NCBI GenBank assembly: GCA_964219355.1 | Contig: CAXPOZ010000004.1 | Span: forward strand, 186,001 to 250,000 | Direction of reading: 5' to 3' | Origin: Parvularcula sp964219355 | GTDB lineage: Bacteria; Pseudomonadota; Alphaproteobacteria; Caulobacterales; Parvularculaceae | Length of the DNA stretch: 64,000 bases | Part shown: one piece after another, positions 8,123 through 16,528 of the stretch | Layout of the letters: each line of letters begins with the position of its first letter | Numbering within the stretch: position 1 is the first letter of the stretch | Program-made: the position numbers and the translations under genes | The notes under the pieces: generated by a model | The model's database searches: none | The model's input: the letters and a program-made list of their open reading frames with translations, nothing else | What the model was told of the DNA's origin: nothing

Positions 8123-9394
8123 TTATGAGCGGCGGAAGAACAGCGCCCGCGCCCCAAAGATGACGAGAAGCAGGATGATCCCCGCCCCTGCTAGCGCCGG
8201 GACGACCGCGCTCCTCAGCGCTTTATCCGTAGAGAGAACATCCGGCACCCCTGTCTGCCACAGCACCCACTCTCCTCCGATTTCGCTCGCCAGACGCGGA
8301 TGACCCGTGACCAGCACAATAATGGCGTCGCGGGTTTCAGGATTGATGCGGATCGTCACATTCGTTGCCGGATCATTCGCGCCGTCATGACCAAAGACAA
8401 AATCTTCACCATTGCGGGTCGGCGCATAAAGGATCGTCCCGAGCCCCCAGATCGGTGCACCCAGCACGAAGGCCTCAGGCTTACGCATCTCAGCAAGCGC
8501 ATCTGGCGATAGCGGGAAACCGCGGCGTTCTCTCATCGTCCCTTTGACGAGACGCGAGAGATCCCTCGCCGAACTCGACAGCCCCGTCGCAGCAGCAGAG
8601 GCAAACTGCACATGCGGCTGCTCATTCCCTTCGGCGTCGTAATTCGCCGAGGCATGAGGCACTTCACCGAGGAAATCATAGGTCGAGACTTCCATGCCAA
8701 GCGGCACGAAGAAACGCTGGGCGATATAATCCGCATACGCTTCGCCTGTCACTTCTTCGATCAGAAGCTCGAGGATGAGATAGCCGCCGCCGGAATAGGC
8801 AAAGACGCCCGGTTCCTGACCGACGGCGAGGCGGACATCTTCCCCGCTGGAAGCACGAGGATGAGCCAAGCTTTCCTCGAGCGTCGGGATCGTCTCTTCT
8901 GCCGTATACTCACCAAAGCCGAGACCGTCGGTCAGCCCGGAAGTGTGGCTGAGAAGACGGCGGACCGTCACCTGATCGTTGTCAAACTCGCCTTCCGGCA
9001 GTGTCCAACGGGTCAGGTAATCAGAAACCGGCGCATCAAGATTGACGAGGCCATCCTCAACCAGCGTCATGACCGCCATGGCGGCCATCCATTTGGAGAA
9101 AGAGGCCGTCGGGAAAACCGTCATGTCGTCGATATCGAGGGCCTCATCAGCAAAGACCGAGCCTGCGGTCTCCCCATCCTCAATCAGGATGAGAGCGGCA
9201 TTTCCTTTGCCCTCTTCGTCGATCATCCGGGACGCGACAGCGAGGAAGCCATCCGCGTCCCCTTCCGGCGCAACCGGTTTCATCCACCATCCGTAAAAGG
9301 AGACAAATCCAGCAAACCCGACCCACAAGGCCATCAGGAGAATGGCGGCCAATCCGACAAGCGTTACTTTGAGAAATTTCACAGCACGTTCCAA
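8123..9394 (-). CDS. Serine hydrolase, beta-lactamase/class C PBP-like (PF00144)
   Basis: 423 aa. An N-terminal membrane helix (about residues 8-35) is followed by a periplasmic beta-lactamase-like domain and a C-terminal membrane helix (PALAGAGIILLLVIFGARALFF) ending in basic residues. Catalytic motifs are SFSK (S98-K101), a YSGGG second motif near residue 198, and HDG (in FVFGHDGAND) in place of the KTG triad, as in esterase/peptidase members of this family. The substrate is unknown; esterase, D-aminopeptidase or transpeptidase-like activity are all possible, and an antibiotic-resistance role is not indicated. Two terminal helices would anchor the catalytic domain on the periplasmic face. 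Confidence 0.88.
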   Translation of the reverse strand: MERAVKFLKVTLVGLAAILLMALWVGFAGFVSFYGWWMKPVAPEGDADGFLAVASRMIDEEGKGNAALILIEDGETAGSVFADEALDIDDMTVFPTASFSKWMAAMAVMTLVEDGLVNLDAPVSDYLTRWTLPEGEFDNDQVTVRRLLSHTSGLTDGLGFGEYTAEETIPTLEESLAHPRASSGEDVRLAVGQEPGVFAYSGGGYLILELLIEEVTGEAYADYIAQRFFVPLGMEVSTYDFLGEVPHASANYDAEGNEQPHVQFASAAATGLSSSARDLSRLVKGTMRERRGFPLSPDALAEMRKPEAFVLGAPIWGLGTILYAPTRNGEDFVFGHDGANDPATNVTIRINPETRDAIIVLVTGHPRLASEIGGEWVLWQTGVPDVLSTDKALRSAVVPALAGAGIILLLVIFGARALFFRRS

Positions 9395-9481
9395 CTCAGC
9401 GATCGGTTGGAGGTAGGTCCCTCACCCGTCTGGTCAAGCCAGAAACGGACGTCCGACCGCAAATCCGGTGAGCGGTCGCGT

Positions 9482-9811
9482 TTATTCGGCGGGCGTCCGC
9501 TTGTCTTCCAGCATCGCCCGGCCGTGTTTTTCCATCTTGCCCTGAAGAGCTTCGGCCATCCCGGCGAGCAAGGCCGGCAGGACGACGACGATCCGCACAT
9601 GATTGGGGAAGACATCAAGCTCGCCAGTGATCCGCTGCCCCATGCCCTTGGCGGTGAAGTTGAGCCGGTCGCCTTCCCAGGCCCGCTCGAATTTGACGCC
9701 CATGCCGCCCGCAATCGACTGCTCCAGATCGCCGAAGCGCTCCTCAATGCGCGTTTTGGCGCCCTCGATCCCGTGATCATGCTCAATGGTGACGGTGACG
9801 GGACGGGCCAT
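9482..9811 (-). CDS. Polyhydroxyalkanoic acid system family protein (PHA_gran_rgn)
   Basis: 109 aa, resembling the PHA_gran_rgn family, small proteins named from association with polyhydroxyalkanoate granule regions; their exact role is unproven. The sequence starts MARPVTVTIEHDHG, then has a helix (AKTRIEERFGDLEQSI) and alternating strands (RLNFTAKGMGQRITGELDVF), ending in an amphipathic helix. The ATG at 9811 has AAGGAG about six bases upstream; upstream in-frame starts run into the VOC gene. No PHA synthase or phasin is in this window, so the PHA link rests on family naming only. Confidence 0.75.
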   Translation of the reverse strand: MARPVTVTIEHDHGIEGAKTRIEERFGDLEQSIAGGMGVKFERAWEGDRLNFTAKGMGQRITGELDVFPNHVRIVVVLPALLAGMAEALQGKMEKHGRAMLEDKRTPAE

Positions 9812-9872
9812 GGCGCTTCTCCTTTTTTCCTTGCCCGAAGAGATAGGAAGCCTGCCCTCAGACCGAAAGCCG

Positions 9873-10289
9873 CTAATGCTCTTGCGGCACCCAGGGATCA
9901 AAAGTGCCGAAGGACCACAAATGCCCCTCGGGGTCGCGGGCCAGATATTCGCGGCTGCCATATTCCGTATCGGCCAGCTCGCGCAGGATCTCCGCGCCAG
10001 CCTCTTTTGCCTTCGCGTCATGCGCATCGATGTCTTCGACGACGACATAAGCGCTCTGGTTGACGGGCTGTCCCAGGACCGCGGGTTTCACCAACTGACC
10101 GTAATCATCATCAAGCGCAGGTCCGAACATGATCATCCCGTCACCAAGAGTCATCTGCACGTGGACCGGGGCGCCGTCAGGACCATCATAAGACGCGTGT
10201 AGATTGAAGCCGAACGCCTCCCCCAGCCAGCCGATCATCTTCTGCGGATCACGATAACGCATTCCGGGAATGATTCTGGAGCCAGTCAT
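9873..10289 (-). CDS. VOC (glyoxalase/bleomycin-resistance-like) superfamily protein
   Basis: 138 aa with the beta-alpha-beta-beta-beta vicinal-oxygen-chelate fold: MIGWLGEAFGFNLHASY near the start, VHVQMTLGDGMIMFG, then QSAYVVVEDIDAHDAKAKEAGAEI and a final SREYLARDPEGHLWSFGTF. The last motif, with its conserved Asp-Pro-Glu-Gly-His/Asn, is typical. Substrate and metal are not predictable. The ATG at 10289 fits the fold's first strand; an in-frame start at 10448 would reach into trxB. It is divergent from trxB. Confidence 0.83.
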   Translation of the reverse strand: MTGSRIIPGMRYRDPQKMIGWLGEAFGFNLHASYDGPDGAPVHVQMTLGDGMIMFGPALDDDYGQLVKPAVLGQPVNQSAYVVVEDIDAHDAKAKEAGAEILRELADTEYGSREYLARDPEGHLWSFGTFDPWVPQEH

Positions 10290-10413
10290 CGATTTTCTCT
10301 CTGCTTGCATCTGTCCGCACGATCCTGCGCCGGAGAAGGTCGGATTGCACCCTTGAACCACAGCGCCGGAACGGCCAGTTTCCGGCTCTGATTCTGATAG
10401 ACCAAGGGTTCCC

Positions 10414-11376
10414 ATGTCCGACACGCTCCACACCAAGCTTCTCATCATCGGTTCCGGCCCGGCGGGCTACACCGCCGCCATCTATGCCGCCCGCGCCATG
10501 CTGGAGCCGGTCATCGTGCATGGCCTGCAACCTGGCGGTCAGCTGACCATCACCACCGATGTCGAGAACTATCCGGGCTTTGCCGATGTCATTCAGGGCC
10601 CGTGGCTGATGGAGCAGATGAAGGCGCAGGCCGAACATGTCGGCACAAAGATGATCTCGGACATCATCACCGAAGTCGATTTCGAGACCCGCCCCTTCAA
10701 GGCGATTGGGGATTCAGGCACCGTCTACACCGCCGATGCGGTCGTGATCGCAACCGGCGCGCAGGCCAAATGGATCGGGCTGCCTTCTGAGCAGAAATTC
10801 CAGGGCTTTGGCGTATCGGCCTGCGCGACCTGTGACGGGTTTTTCTACCGCAACAAGGTCGTGGCCGTGATCGGCGGCGGTAATACGGCCGTTGAGGAAG
10901 CCCTGTTCCTCACCAATTTTGCCTCGAAAGTGATCCTGATCCACCGCCGCGAAGAGCTGCGGGCGGAGCGTATCCTGCAGAACCGGCTTCTCAATCACGA
11001 GAAGGTCGAGGTCATGTGGAACCGCCAGCTTGAGGAAGTGATGGGCTCGGAAGACCCACTGGGGGTCGAGAAGATCCGGCTTGCCTCGACCGTCGGCGAA
11101 GACCCGGTCGAGCTCGACGTACACGGCCTTTTTGTTGCCATTGGCCACGCGCCGGCCACCGAGATCTTCCGCGGCAAGGTCGAGATGAAGGATAATGGCT
11201 ATATCCTCACCGCGCCCGATTCGACGGCCACGAACATTCCCGGCGTCTATGCGGCGGGCGATGTGACCGACGAGACCTATCGTCAGGCCGTGACGGCGGC
11301 GGGCATGGGATGCATGGCCGCCCTCGAGGCCGAGAAATTCCTTGCCGGGATGGAAGTCGCAGAAGCTGCAGAATGA
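10414..11376 (+). CDS. trxB: Thioredoxin-disulfide reductase
   Basis: A flavoprotein that uses NADPH to reduce thioredoxin in the cytoplasm. It is 320 aa, the standard length. The FAD-binding GSGPAG motif is at residues 13-18, the redox-active CATC at residues 137-140 (followed by DG), an NADPH-binding GGGNTAVEEAL near residue 155-165, and the C-terminal FAD motif GVYAAGDVTDETYRQAVTAA. AAGGG stands just before the ATG. The 124-base gap to the divergent VOC gene contains a small inverted repeat (GCCGGAA 10365-10371 with TTCCGGC 10380-10386) that could be an operator; no regulator can be assigned. Confidence 0.97.
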   Translation: MSDTLHTKLLIIGSGPAGYTAAIYAARAMLEPVIVHGLQPGGQLTITTDVENYPGFADVIQGPWLMEQMKAQAEHVGTKMISDIITEVDFETRPFKAIGDSGTVYTADAVVIATGAQAKWIGLPSEQKFQGFGVSACATCDGFFYRNKVVAVIGGGNTAVEEALFLTNFASKVILIHRREELRAERILQNRLLNHEKVEVMWNRQLEEVMGSEDPLGVEKIRLASTVGEDPVELDVHGLFVAIGHAPATEIFRGKVEMKDNGYILTAPDSTATNIPGVYAAGDVTDETYRQAVTAAGMGCMAALEAEKFLAGMEVAEAAE

Positions 11377-11385
11377 CGAGAGTTT

Positions 11386-11476
11386 CCTCCCCCGTTCACG
11401 GGGGAGGTGCCGAGCAGTAGCGAAGCGGAGGGGGATCCCCCATCGACCCTTCGGGTCACTTCTCCCACTGGGAGAA
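11386..11476. repeat. Intergenic palindromic repeat element
   Basis: About 90 bases between the converging trxB and surE genes hold consecutive palindromes. CCTCCCCCG (11386-11394) pairs with CGGGGGAGG (11399-11407), and TTCTCCC (11460-11466) pairs with GGGAGAA (11470-11476). The intervening sequence includes GGGGGATCCCCC and GACCCTTCGGGTC, each self-complementary. This composite style is known from dispersed intergenic repeats in many alphaproteobacterial genomes. No second full copy is in this window. It may also help terminate both genes, but has no good T-run on the trxB side. Confidence 0.6.
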
Positions 11477-11485
11477 AAAAGGGGC

Positions 11486-12241
11486 CTACCCCTCGAACTT
11501 GCCTTTCAGCACATCCATACTGTCCGCATGGGTCAGGTCGATATGCAGCGGGGTGATGGCGATCTTTCCATCGGCAATCGCGCGCAGATCTGAGCCCTCG
11601 GGCGGCATCTCGGGCTTGCCGGCAAAGCCGAACCAGTAATAGCGGCGCTGGCGCAGGTCTGTGCGTTCCTCCGCATAAAGCTCGATATTCTCGCGGCGGC
11701 CCTGGCTGACGACCTCGATGCCCTCAATGTCATCGGGCTCTCGGTCAGGGAAATTGATATTGATGATGACATCACGCGGCCAACCGGCCTCAAGCAGTTT
11801 ACGCAGGATGCCCGGCGCATGTTCCTGTGCGGTGCGCCATTTGACCGCCGTGCGGTCGGAGCGCGTCTGACTGAGCGCGACCGACGGAATACCAAGATTC
11901 ATGCCCTGCAGCGCGACCGCGACGGTGCCGGAGAAGGTCACGTCATCAGCAACATTCTGGCCGTTATTGACGCCCGAAAGCACAAGGTCAGGCTTTTTAT
12001 CCAGAAGCTGGCTGACCCCGAGCTGCACGCAGTCGGTCGGTGTGCCGTCCACGGCATAACGCTGCGGCGCAACTTTGCGCACCCGCAAGGGACGCGTCAG
12101 TGTGATCGAGCGGGACATGCCGGACTGGTCAACTTCCGGTGCAACCGTCCAGACATCATCCGTCAACTGACGGGCAATTTCCTCAAGGGCTGCAAGTCCG
12201 CCTGAGTGAATGCCGTCATCATTGGAACAGAGAATACGCAT
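11486..12241 (-). CDS. surE: 5'/3'-nucleotidase SurE
   Basis: A metal-dependent phosphatase acting on nucleoside monophosphates, linked to stationary-phase survival. It is 251 aa, the usual length. The N-terminal metal-binding motif ILCSNDDG is at residues 3-10, with the conserved APEVDQSGMSRSITL and LVLSGVNNGQNVADDVTFSGTV segments that complete the active site. Its ATG overlaps the stop of the upstream 79-aa membrane protein by one base (TAATG), so it is coupled to that gene and to serS. The serS-surE order is common in alphaproteobacteria; pcm, often next, lies elsewhere (27.4 kb). Confidence 0.96.
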   Translation of the reverse strand: MRILCSNDDGIHSGGLAALEEIARQLTDDVWTVAPEVDQSGMSRSITLTRPLRVRKVAPQRYAVDGTPTDCVQLGVSQLLDKKPDLVLSGVNNGQNVADDVTFSGTVAVALQGMNLGIPSVALSQTRSDRTAVKWRTAQEHAPGILRKLLEAGWPRDVIININFPDREPDDIEGIEVVSQGRRENIELYAEERTDLRQRRYYWFGFAGKPEMPPEGSDLRAIADGKIAITPLHIDLTHADSMDVLKGKFEG

Positions 12242-12480
12242 TACTCGTCTCCCGCCTCTTCAACGGGTGTCCCGCATTGAATCTTGCCCGTGGGGGAGAT
12301 GGCTTTAACATTTCCCTCACCGCACACCTCCTCAGCGCGCTTCCGGATAACCGTGTCAGTATCCGCGCTCAGCCGGATATAGCCGGCGAGCCCTGCAACA
12401 ACGACCAATAGGACAATAATAATCAGTGTCCGTCTGTGAATGGTGCCCGGATTGTCCGGATCGCGTGGGGGAATGATCAT
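12241..12480 (-). CDS. Small single-pass membrane protein between serS and surE
   Basis: 79 aa, family not recognised. A short basic N-terminus (PPRDPDNPGTIHRR) precedes one hydrophobic helix (about residues 18-37), so the C-terminal 40 residues should lie in the periplasm. That tail carries two cysteines (EEVCGEGN and KIQCGTP) that could form a disulfide. The start overlaps the serS stop by four bases (ATGA) and its stop overlaps the surE start (TAATG), strong evidence that it is a translated gene. Its position suggests cotranscription, not a shared biochemical function. Confidence 0.72.
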   Translation of the reverse strand: MIIPPRDPDNPGTIHRRTLIIIVLLVVVAGLAGYIRLSADTDTVIRKRAEEVCGEGNVKAISPTGKIQCGTPVEEAGDE

Positions 12481-13751
12481 GATGCCCTCTCTATCCGGTC
12501 CTTGCCCATGAAGCCCTTCAGCACGTCGGGGACGGTGATCGAGCCGTCCTCATTCTGGTAATTCTCAAGGATTGCGACCATCGTCCGTCCGACCGCAAGG
12601 CCCGAGCCATTCAGCGTATGGACGAATTCCGGCTTGCCCTTCTCGCCCCGGCGGAAACGCGCATTCATACGCCGCGCCTGGAAGTCGCCTGTGTTCGAGC
12701 AGGAGGAAATCTCGCGATAGGTGTTCTGCGCCGGCAGCCAGACCTCAATGTCATAGGTTTTGAGCGCCCCGAATCCGATATCGCCCGCGCAGAGATTGAC
12801 CATGCGGTAAGGCAGCTCAAGGCGTTTGAGGACTTCTTCTGCGCAAGACGTCATGCGCTCATGCTCATCCCAGCTTGCCTCAGGTGTCGTCACTGAGACC
12901 AGCTCGACCTTACCGAACTGGTGCATACGGATCATGCCGCGCGTGTCCCGACCCGCCGAGCCCGCTTCGGCACGGAAGCATTGCGTATAGGCGGTCATCC
13001 GCAAGGGCAGTTCTTCCTCAGAAAGAATCGCCTCGCGGACGGTGTTGGTCAGCGAGACCTCAGCCGTCGGGGTGAGGAAATGATCGCCCGTGCGGAAGGC
13101 ATCATCCTCGAATTTCGGGAGCTGACCTGTCCCTTCCATCGCATGGGCATTCACAAGGATGGGCGGGCTATACTCGCTATACCCGAACTCGCCCGTATGC
13201 AGATCAAGCATGAACTGAGCGATGGCGCGTTCGAGTTTCGCCAGATCCCCCTTGAGGATCACAAAACGCGAGCCAGAAATCTTCGCCGCCGTCTCAAAAT
13301 CCATCATGCCGAGAGTTTCGCCCAGCTCGACATGGTCCTTCGGTGCCGCGATCTCCGTCGGCGTGCCCCATATGCGGACCTCGATATTATCGTCTTCATC
13401 CGCGCCCTCGGGCACATCTTCGGCGAGCAGGTTCGGGATCGGCAGGAGCGCGGTGCGCACCCCATCCGTCAGTTCACGGTCGAGTTGCTCGAGCCGCTGG
13501 ACCTCTTCTTTCAGAGAGGCGACCTCCGCCATGACCGCCTGCGCTGCTGCCTCATCGCCGGAAGCTTTAGCCGCACCGATCTTTTTGGAGGCGGCCTTTT
13601 GCGCGGCCTGCGCGTCATTCATGGCTTTCGTGTTGGCGACGCGCTTCTCGTCGAGCGCGATCAGCTCAGCGGCACGGATCTCCGCCCCGCGCTTTGCCAT
13701 GGCGGCGTCGAATTTTTCAGGAGCGTCCTTGATGGCGCGGATATCATGCAT
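12477..13751 (-). CDS. serS: Seryl-tRNA synthetase
   Basis: Charges tRNA-Ser with serine. The protein is 424 aa. The N-terminal long coiled-coil arm (about residues 25-105) that grips the tRNA variable arm is visible. The class II catalytic core follows, with motif 2 around YTQCFRAEAGSAGRDTRGMI and motif 3 near LNGSGLAVGRTMVAILEN. The ATG at 13751 (MHDIRAIKDAPEKF) matches family N-termini and has AAGGA about ten bases upstream; the in-frame start at 13835 is too long. It heads the serS / small membrane protein / surE set. Confidence 0.96.
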   Translation of the reverse strand: MHDIRAIKDAPEKFDAAMAKRGAEIRAAELIALDEKRVANTKAMNDAQAAQKAASKKIGAAKASGDEAAAQAVMAEVASLKEEVQRLEQLDRELTDGVRTALLPIPNLLAEDVPEGADEDDNIEVRIWGTPTEIAAPKDHVELGETLGMMDFETAAKISGSRFVILKGDLAKLERAIAQFMLDLHTGEFGYSEYSPPILVNAHAMEGTGQLPKFEDDAFRTGDHFLTPTAEVSLTNTVREAILSEEELPLRMTAYTQCFRAEAGSAGRDTRGMIRMHQFGKVELVSVTTPEASWDEHERMTSCAEEVLKRLELPYRMVNLCAGDIGFGALKTYDIEVWLPAQNTYREISSCSNTGDFQARRMNARFRRGEKGKPEFVHTLNGSGLAVGRTMVAILENYQNEDGSITVPDVLKGFMGKDRIERAS

Positions 13752-13899
13752 GGGAGAGCAGTCCTTCGGGAATCTGCGCGCACCATAGTGAGCCCGCATG
13801 CCCCCGCAAGAGGCGCGGCGCTCTCTGAATGGCAATTCAATTTGCTTAACAAACTTGATGACCTATACTCACCTTCATCAGACAGATCGGAGCCCGTCG

Positions 13900-14454
13900 A
13901 TGCGCCTCACCGTCACTTTTGCCGCCCTCTCCGCCCTCCTTGCCGCCCCCGCCATGGCCCAGCCGCTCGAGACCGGCAGCCTGTCGGAGAAGATGTCGGT
14001 CTTTGACTGGATGCATGGCGAATGGCGCGGCGAGGCGACGGTCTATTCCCCTCAAGGCGTGCAGACCCTCACCCATACCGAACGGGTCGGCCCGATGCTC
14101 AAGGGCGACCTCCTCGCCGTTGAGGGCCTTGCCTATGAGGAAGATGGCTCGATCGGCTTCAACGCCTTCGGGATCATCAGCTATGACCCGCAGGCTGATG
14201 CTTACGAGATCCGCGCCTATACCGGCGGGAAGGCCGGCACCTATCCGATCAACGTGACCGAGTCGGGCTATGAATGGACGATCCCGATCGGCCCGGAGAT
14301 GCGCGTCGATTATGTCGCGGTGATCGACGGGGATAGCTGGACCGAGACCGGCACTTTCGTGCGCGGTGAGCAGCGCTTTCCGACGGTCAGCTTCACGGTG
14401 ACCCGGATCGGGGACACGAACTGGCCCGCTGCGGGTCAGGTCTCAAAGGAATAA
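13900..14454 (+). CDS. Secreted DUF1579-like protein of unknown function
   Basis: 184 aa with a clear Sec signal peptide (MRLTVTFAALSALLAAPAMA, cleavage after AMA). The mature part resembles the DUF1579/lipocalin-like group: a tryptophan motif near the start (FDWMHGEWRGEATVY), then regular beta strands (MLKGDLLAVEGLAYE, AFGIISYDPQADAYEIRAYT, YEWTIPIGP). Such proteins often bind small hydrophobic molecules, but no function is known. The ATG at 13900 has GGAG eight bases before it; the in-frame start at 13798 would hide the signal peptide. The gene is divergent from serS. Confidence 0.65.
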   Translation: MRLTVTFAALSALLAAPAMAQPLETGSLSEKMSVFDWMHGEWRGEATVYSPQGVQTLTHTERVGPMLKGDLLAVEGLAYEEDGSIGFNAFGIISYDPQADAYEIRAYTGGKAGTYPINVTESGYEWTIPIGPEMRVDYVAVIDGDSWTETGTFVRGEQRFPTVSFTVTRIGDTNWPAAGQVSKE

Positions 14455-14463
14455 TCTTCCCCC

Positions 14464-14486
14464 GGGGCGACAGCCGCCCCTTCGGG
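14464..14486 (+). terminator. Weak terminator-like hairpin
   Basis: GGGGCG (14464-14469) pairs with CGCCCC (14475-14480) around a five-base loop, ten bases after the secreted protein's stop. Only TTCGGG follows, so the T-tract is poor and termination is uncertain. Confidence 0.3.
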
Positions 14487-14523
14487 CCTATATGCTGGGG
14501 GTGACCGACATCCGGACCCCGAC

Positions 14524-15687
14524 ATGCCCGACGGACATCAAGAGACGCTGACCCTGACCAACCTGCCCTCCATGGCGGGGGTGGCAAAGGAAGAGTGGGA
14601 CCGCCTCACTCTCGGCGGAGAGCGCCCCTATTACCCATTTGCGGGCTGGGATTTCCTTGATGCGCTGGAGGTCTCGGGCTCCGTCCGGCCTGAGACCGGC
14701 TGGGGGCCGCATCATCTCCTCCTACGACGGGGCGAGCACATCTCCGGCGTGATGCCGCTTTATCTCAAAGCCCATAGCCGGGGGGAGTTCGTCTTCGACC
14801 ACGCCTGGGCAGATGCCTATGAGCGCGCGGGCGGGCGGTACTACCCCAAGCTCCTCGGCGCGATCCCCTTCACCCCTGCGACCGGGCCGCGCCTGTTCGG
14901 GGAGACTGCCGAGGACGAGGCCGCCCTCCTTGCGGGCGCAAGACAGATCACCAGCGAGCTGGGGGTCTCTTCCCTCCATATCAATTTCCTGACGGAGGAA
15001 GAAAAGGCATTGGCGGAAGCGGCTGGCTATCTCGTCCGTACAGGGACGCAATACCGGTTCTGCGATGAAGATTTTGGTGACTGGACGGGTTTTCTTTCCG
15101 CCCTCTCTTCCCGCAAGCGAAAAGCCCTGCGCAAGGAACGCGAGGGCATCGCCAAAGCCAGGATCGAGATCGACTGGGTCACCGGCAGCGATATCACCGA
15201 AGCCCATCTCGATCTTTTCTGGCGTTTTTATCAAGACACGGGCGCGCGCAAATGGGGCGCGCCCTACCTCACCCGCACCTTTTTCTCGGTCATCACCGAA
15301 CGGATGGCGGACCGCATTCTTTTTGTCATGGCGCGTCGCGGCGAGCAGACGATTGCGGGGGCGATGAATTTCATCGGCGGGGATACGCTGTTCGGGCGGT
15401 ATTGGGGCTGTACGGAGTATATCCCCTTCCTGCATTTCGAAGTCTGCTATTATCAGGCCATCGACTACGCGCTCGCCCACGGCCTGTCTTATGTCGATGC
15501 CGGGGCGCAGGGAGAGCACAAGATCGCCCGCGGCTATCAGCCGGTGACGACATATTCGGTGCATCATCTGCCCAATCCCAGCTTTCACGACGCCGTTGCC
15601 CGCTATCTCGAGGCCGAGCGCGAAGAGGTGGACGAAGCGATCCATTACCTTCAGGACTTCACGCCCTTCAGAAAGGATGGCGCGTGA
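14524..15687 (+). CDS. DUF482 family GNAT-fold protein (FemAB-like acyltransferase)
   Basis: 387 aa, matching the DUF482 / peptidogalycan-biosynthesis-related family with two GNAT-like folds. Characteristic segments are HHLLLRRGEHISGVMPLYLKAHSRGEFVFDHAW near the N-terminus, a basic patch SSRKRKALRKERE in the middle, FWRFYQDTGARKWGAPYLT, and a C-terminal acyltransferase half with GAMNFIGGDTLFGRYWGC and YVDAGAQGEHKIARGY. The substrate is unknown; transfer of an amino-acyl or acyl group is a family-level guess. It heads a four-gene plus-strand set; the next gene starts inside its stop codon (GTGA). Confidence 0.85.
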   Translation: MPDGHQETLTLTNLPSMAGVAKEEWDRLTLGGERPYYPFAGWDFLDALEVSGSVRPETGWGPHHLLLRRGEHISGVMPLYLKAHSRGEFVFDHAWADAYERAGGRYYPKLLGAIPFTPATGPRLFGETAEDEAALLAGARQITSELGVSSLHINFLTEEEKALAEAAGYLVRTGTQYRFCDEDFGDWTGFLSALSSRKRKALRKEREGIAKARIEIDWVTGSDITEAHLDLFWRFYQDTGARKWGAPYLTRTFFSVITERMADRILFVMARRGEQTIAGAMNFIGGDTLFGRYWGCTEYIPFLHFEVCYYQAIDYALAHGLSYVDAGAQGEHKIARGYQPVTTYSVHHLPNPSFHDAVARYLEAEREEVDEAIHYLQDFTPFRKDGA

Positions 15688-16100
15688 AGGAAATCGCCCG
15701 GTTTTATGAAGCCGAAGAAGCCCAGATAGCTGTCGGTTATCTGCGGGCGCAGGGCTTTGACGTGCAGCTTGCCGATGAGCGGACGCTCGGCGCTCAGCCT
15801 CATCTGAGCATCGGGCTGGGCGGATATCGGCTGCTGGCCCGCCAGCAGGATGCGCATATGGCGAGCATCGCCCTTGATGAGGTTCGCGGCGAGCCGTCCC
15901 GCCGCCCTTACCTTACCGGGCAGACCTGTGAGGCCTGCGGCGAGGAGCGCCTGACCCGCATCCGCGATCCCCTCGTCTCAATCGTTTCCTTCATGCTGAG
16001 CTTTGGCGGGCTTTTCCCCTTCGCCCCGGCGACGAAAAATTTGCGCTGCACGGCGTGCGGGCATAGACAGCCCGCCGAACCCGATGAGGAAGAAGCATGA
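15684..16100 (+). CDS. DUF2007-domain protein with C-terminal zinc ribbon
   Basis: 138 aa. The N-terminal 70 residues (VKEIARFYEAEEAQIAVGYL...) match the DUF2007 'putative signal transducing protein' domain, a small PII-like fold. The C-terminal half has two Cys-x-x-Cys pairs (CEACGEE near residue 76 and CTACGHR near 123) around a hydrophobic segment (SIVSFMLSFGGLFPFAP), suggesting a metal-binding ribbon with a membrane-associating hairpin. The start is GTG at 15684, overlapping the upstream stop as GTGA, with AAAGGA about seven bases upstream. Its own stop overlaps the HIT gene start. Function unknown. Confidence 0.75.
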   Translation: MKEIARFYEAEEAQIAVGYLRAQGFDVQLADERTLGAQPHLSIGLGGYRLLARQQDAHMASIALDEVRGEPSRRPYLTGQTCEACGEERLTRIRDPLVSIVSFMLSFGGLFPFAPATKNLRCTACGHRQPAEPDEEEA

Positions 16101-16528
16101 GCCTCGACGAAAAATACGATTCCGGTAACGTCTTTGCCAAGATCATCAGCGGCGATATTCCTTCCGCCAAAATCTTTGAAGATGACGATGTCCTCGCCTT
16201 CATGGACGCCTTCCCGCAGTCGCGCGGCCATGCGCTAATCATCTCGAAAACATCACAGGCCGTGAACCTGCTCGACGCCGAAGAGGATGTCCTCAGCAAG
16301 CTGATCAAAACGACGCAGGCCGTTGCAAGAGCCGCGACCAAGGCTCTGTCGCCGGACGGTGTCCGGATCGTGCAGTTTAATGGCGCACCTGCCGGCCAGT
16401 CAGTCTTTCACCTGCATTTCCATGTCATCCCCGTTTATGAAGGCACGCCTTTAGGCGCGCATGGCGGCGGCATGGGCGACATGACCGACCTTCAAGTCCT
16501 CGCCGGAGATATCCGTAATGCCCTCTGA
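16097..16528 (+). CDS. HIT family (histidine triad) protein
   Basis: 143 aa of the HinT-like branch of histidine-triad hydrolases, which act on nucleoside phosphoramidates and related AMP/GMP conjugates. The catalytic triad is HLHFHV (H105, H107, H109), preceded by the helical substrate pocket region FAKIISGDIPSAKIFEDDDV. Length and motif order are normal. The ATG overlaps the DUF2007 stop (ATGA), and its own end overlaps the next gene by 11 bases, so it sits in a coupled operon. The physiological substrate is not known for this branch. Confidence 0.92.
   Translation: MSLDEKYDSGNVFAKIISGDIPSAKIFEDDDVLAFMDAFPQSRGHALIISKTSQAVNLLDAEEDVLSKLIKTTQAVARAATKALSPDGVRIVQFNGAPAGQSVFHLHFHVIPVYEGTPLGAHGGGMGDMTDLQVLAGDIRNAL

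Noticed and set aside
8123..8157. Apparent overlap of the COQ10-like gene with the serine hydrolase gene
   Set aside because: It exists only if the COQ10-like gene starts at 8157. The family start and the SD put it at 8049, leaving a 73-base gap.
8123..9394. Antibiotic-resistance beta-lactamase
   Set aside because: The SxxK motif is present, but the third motif is HDG-type and there are membrane helices at both ends, as in esterase or peptidase-like members rather than resistance enzymes.
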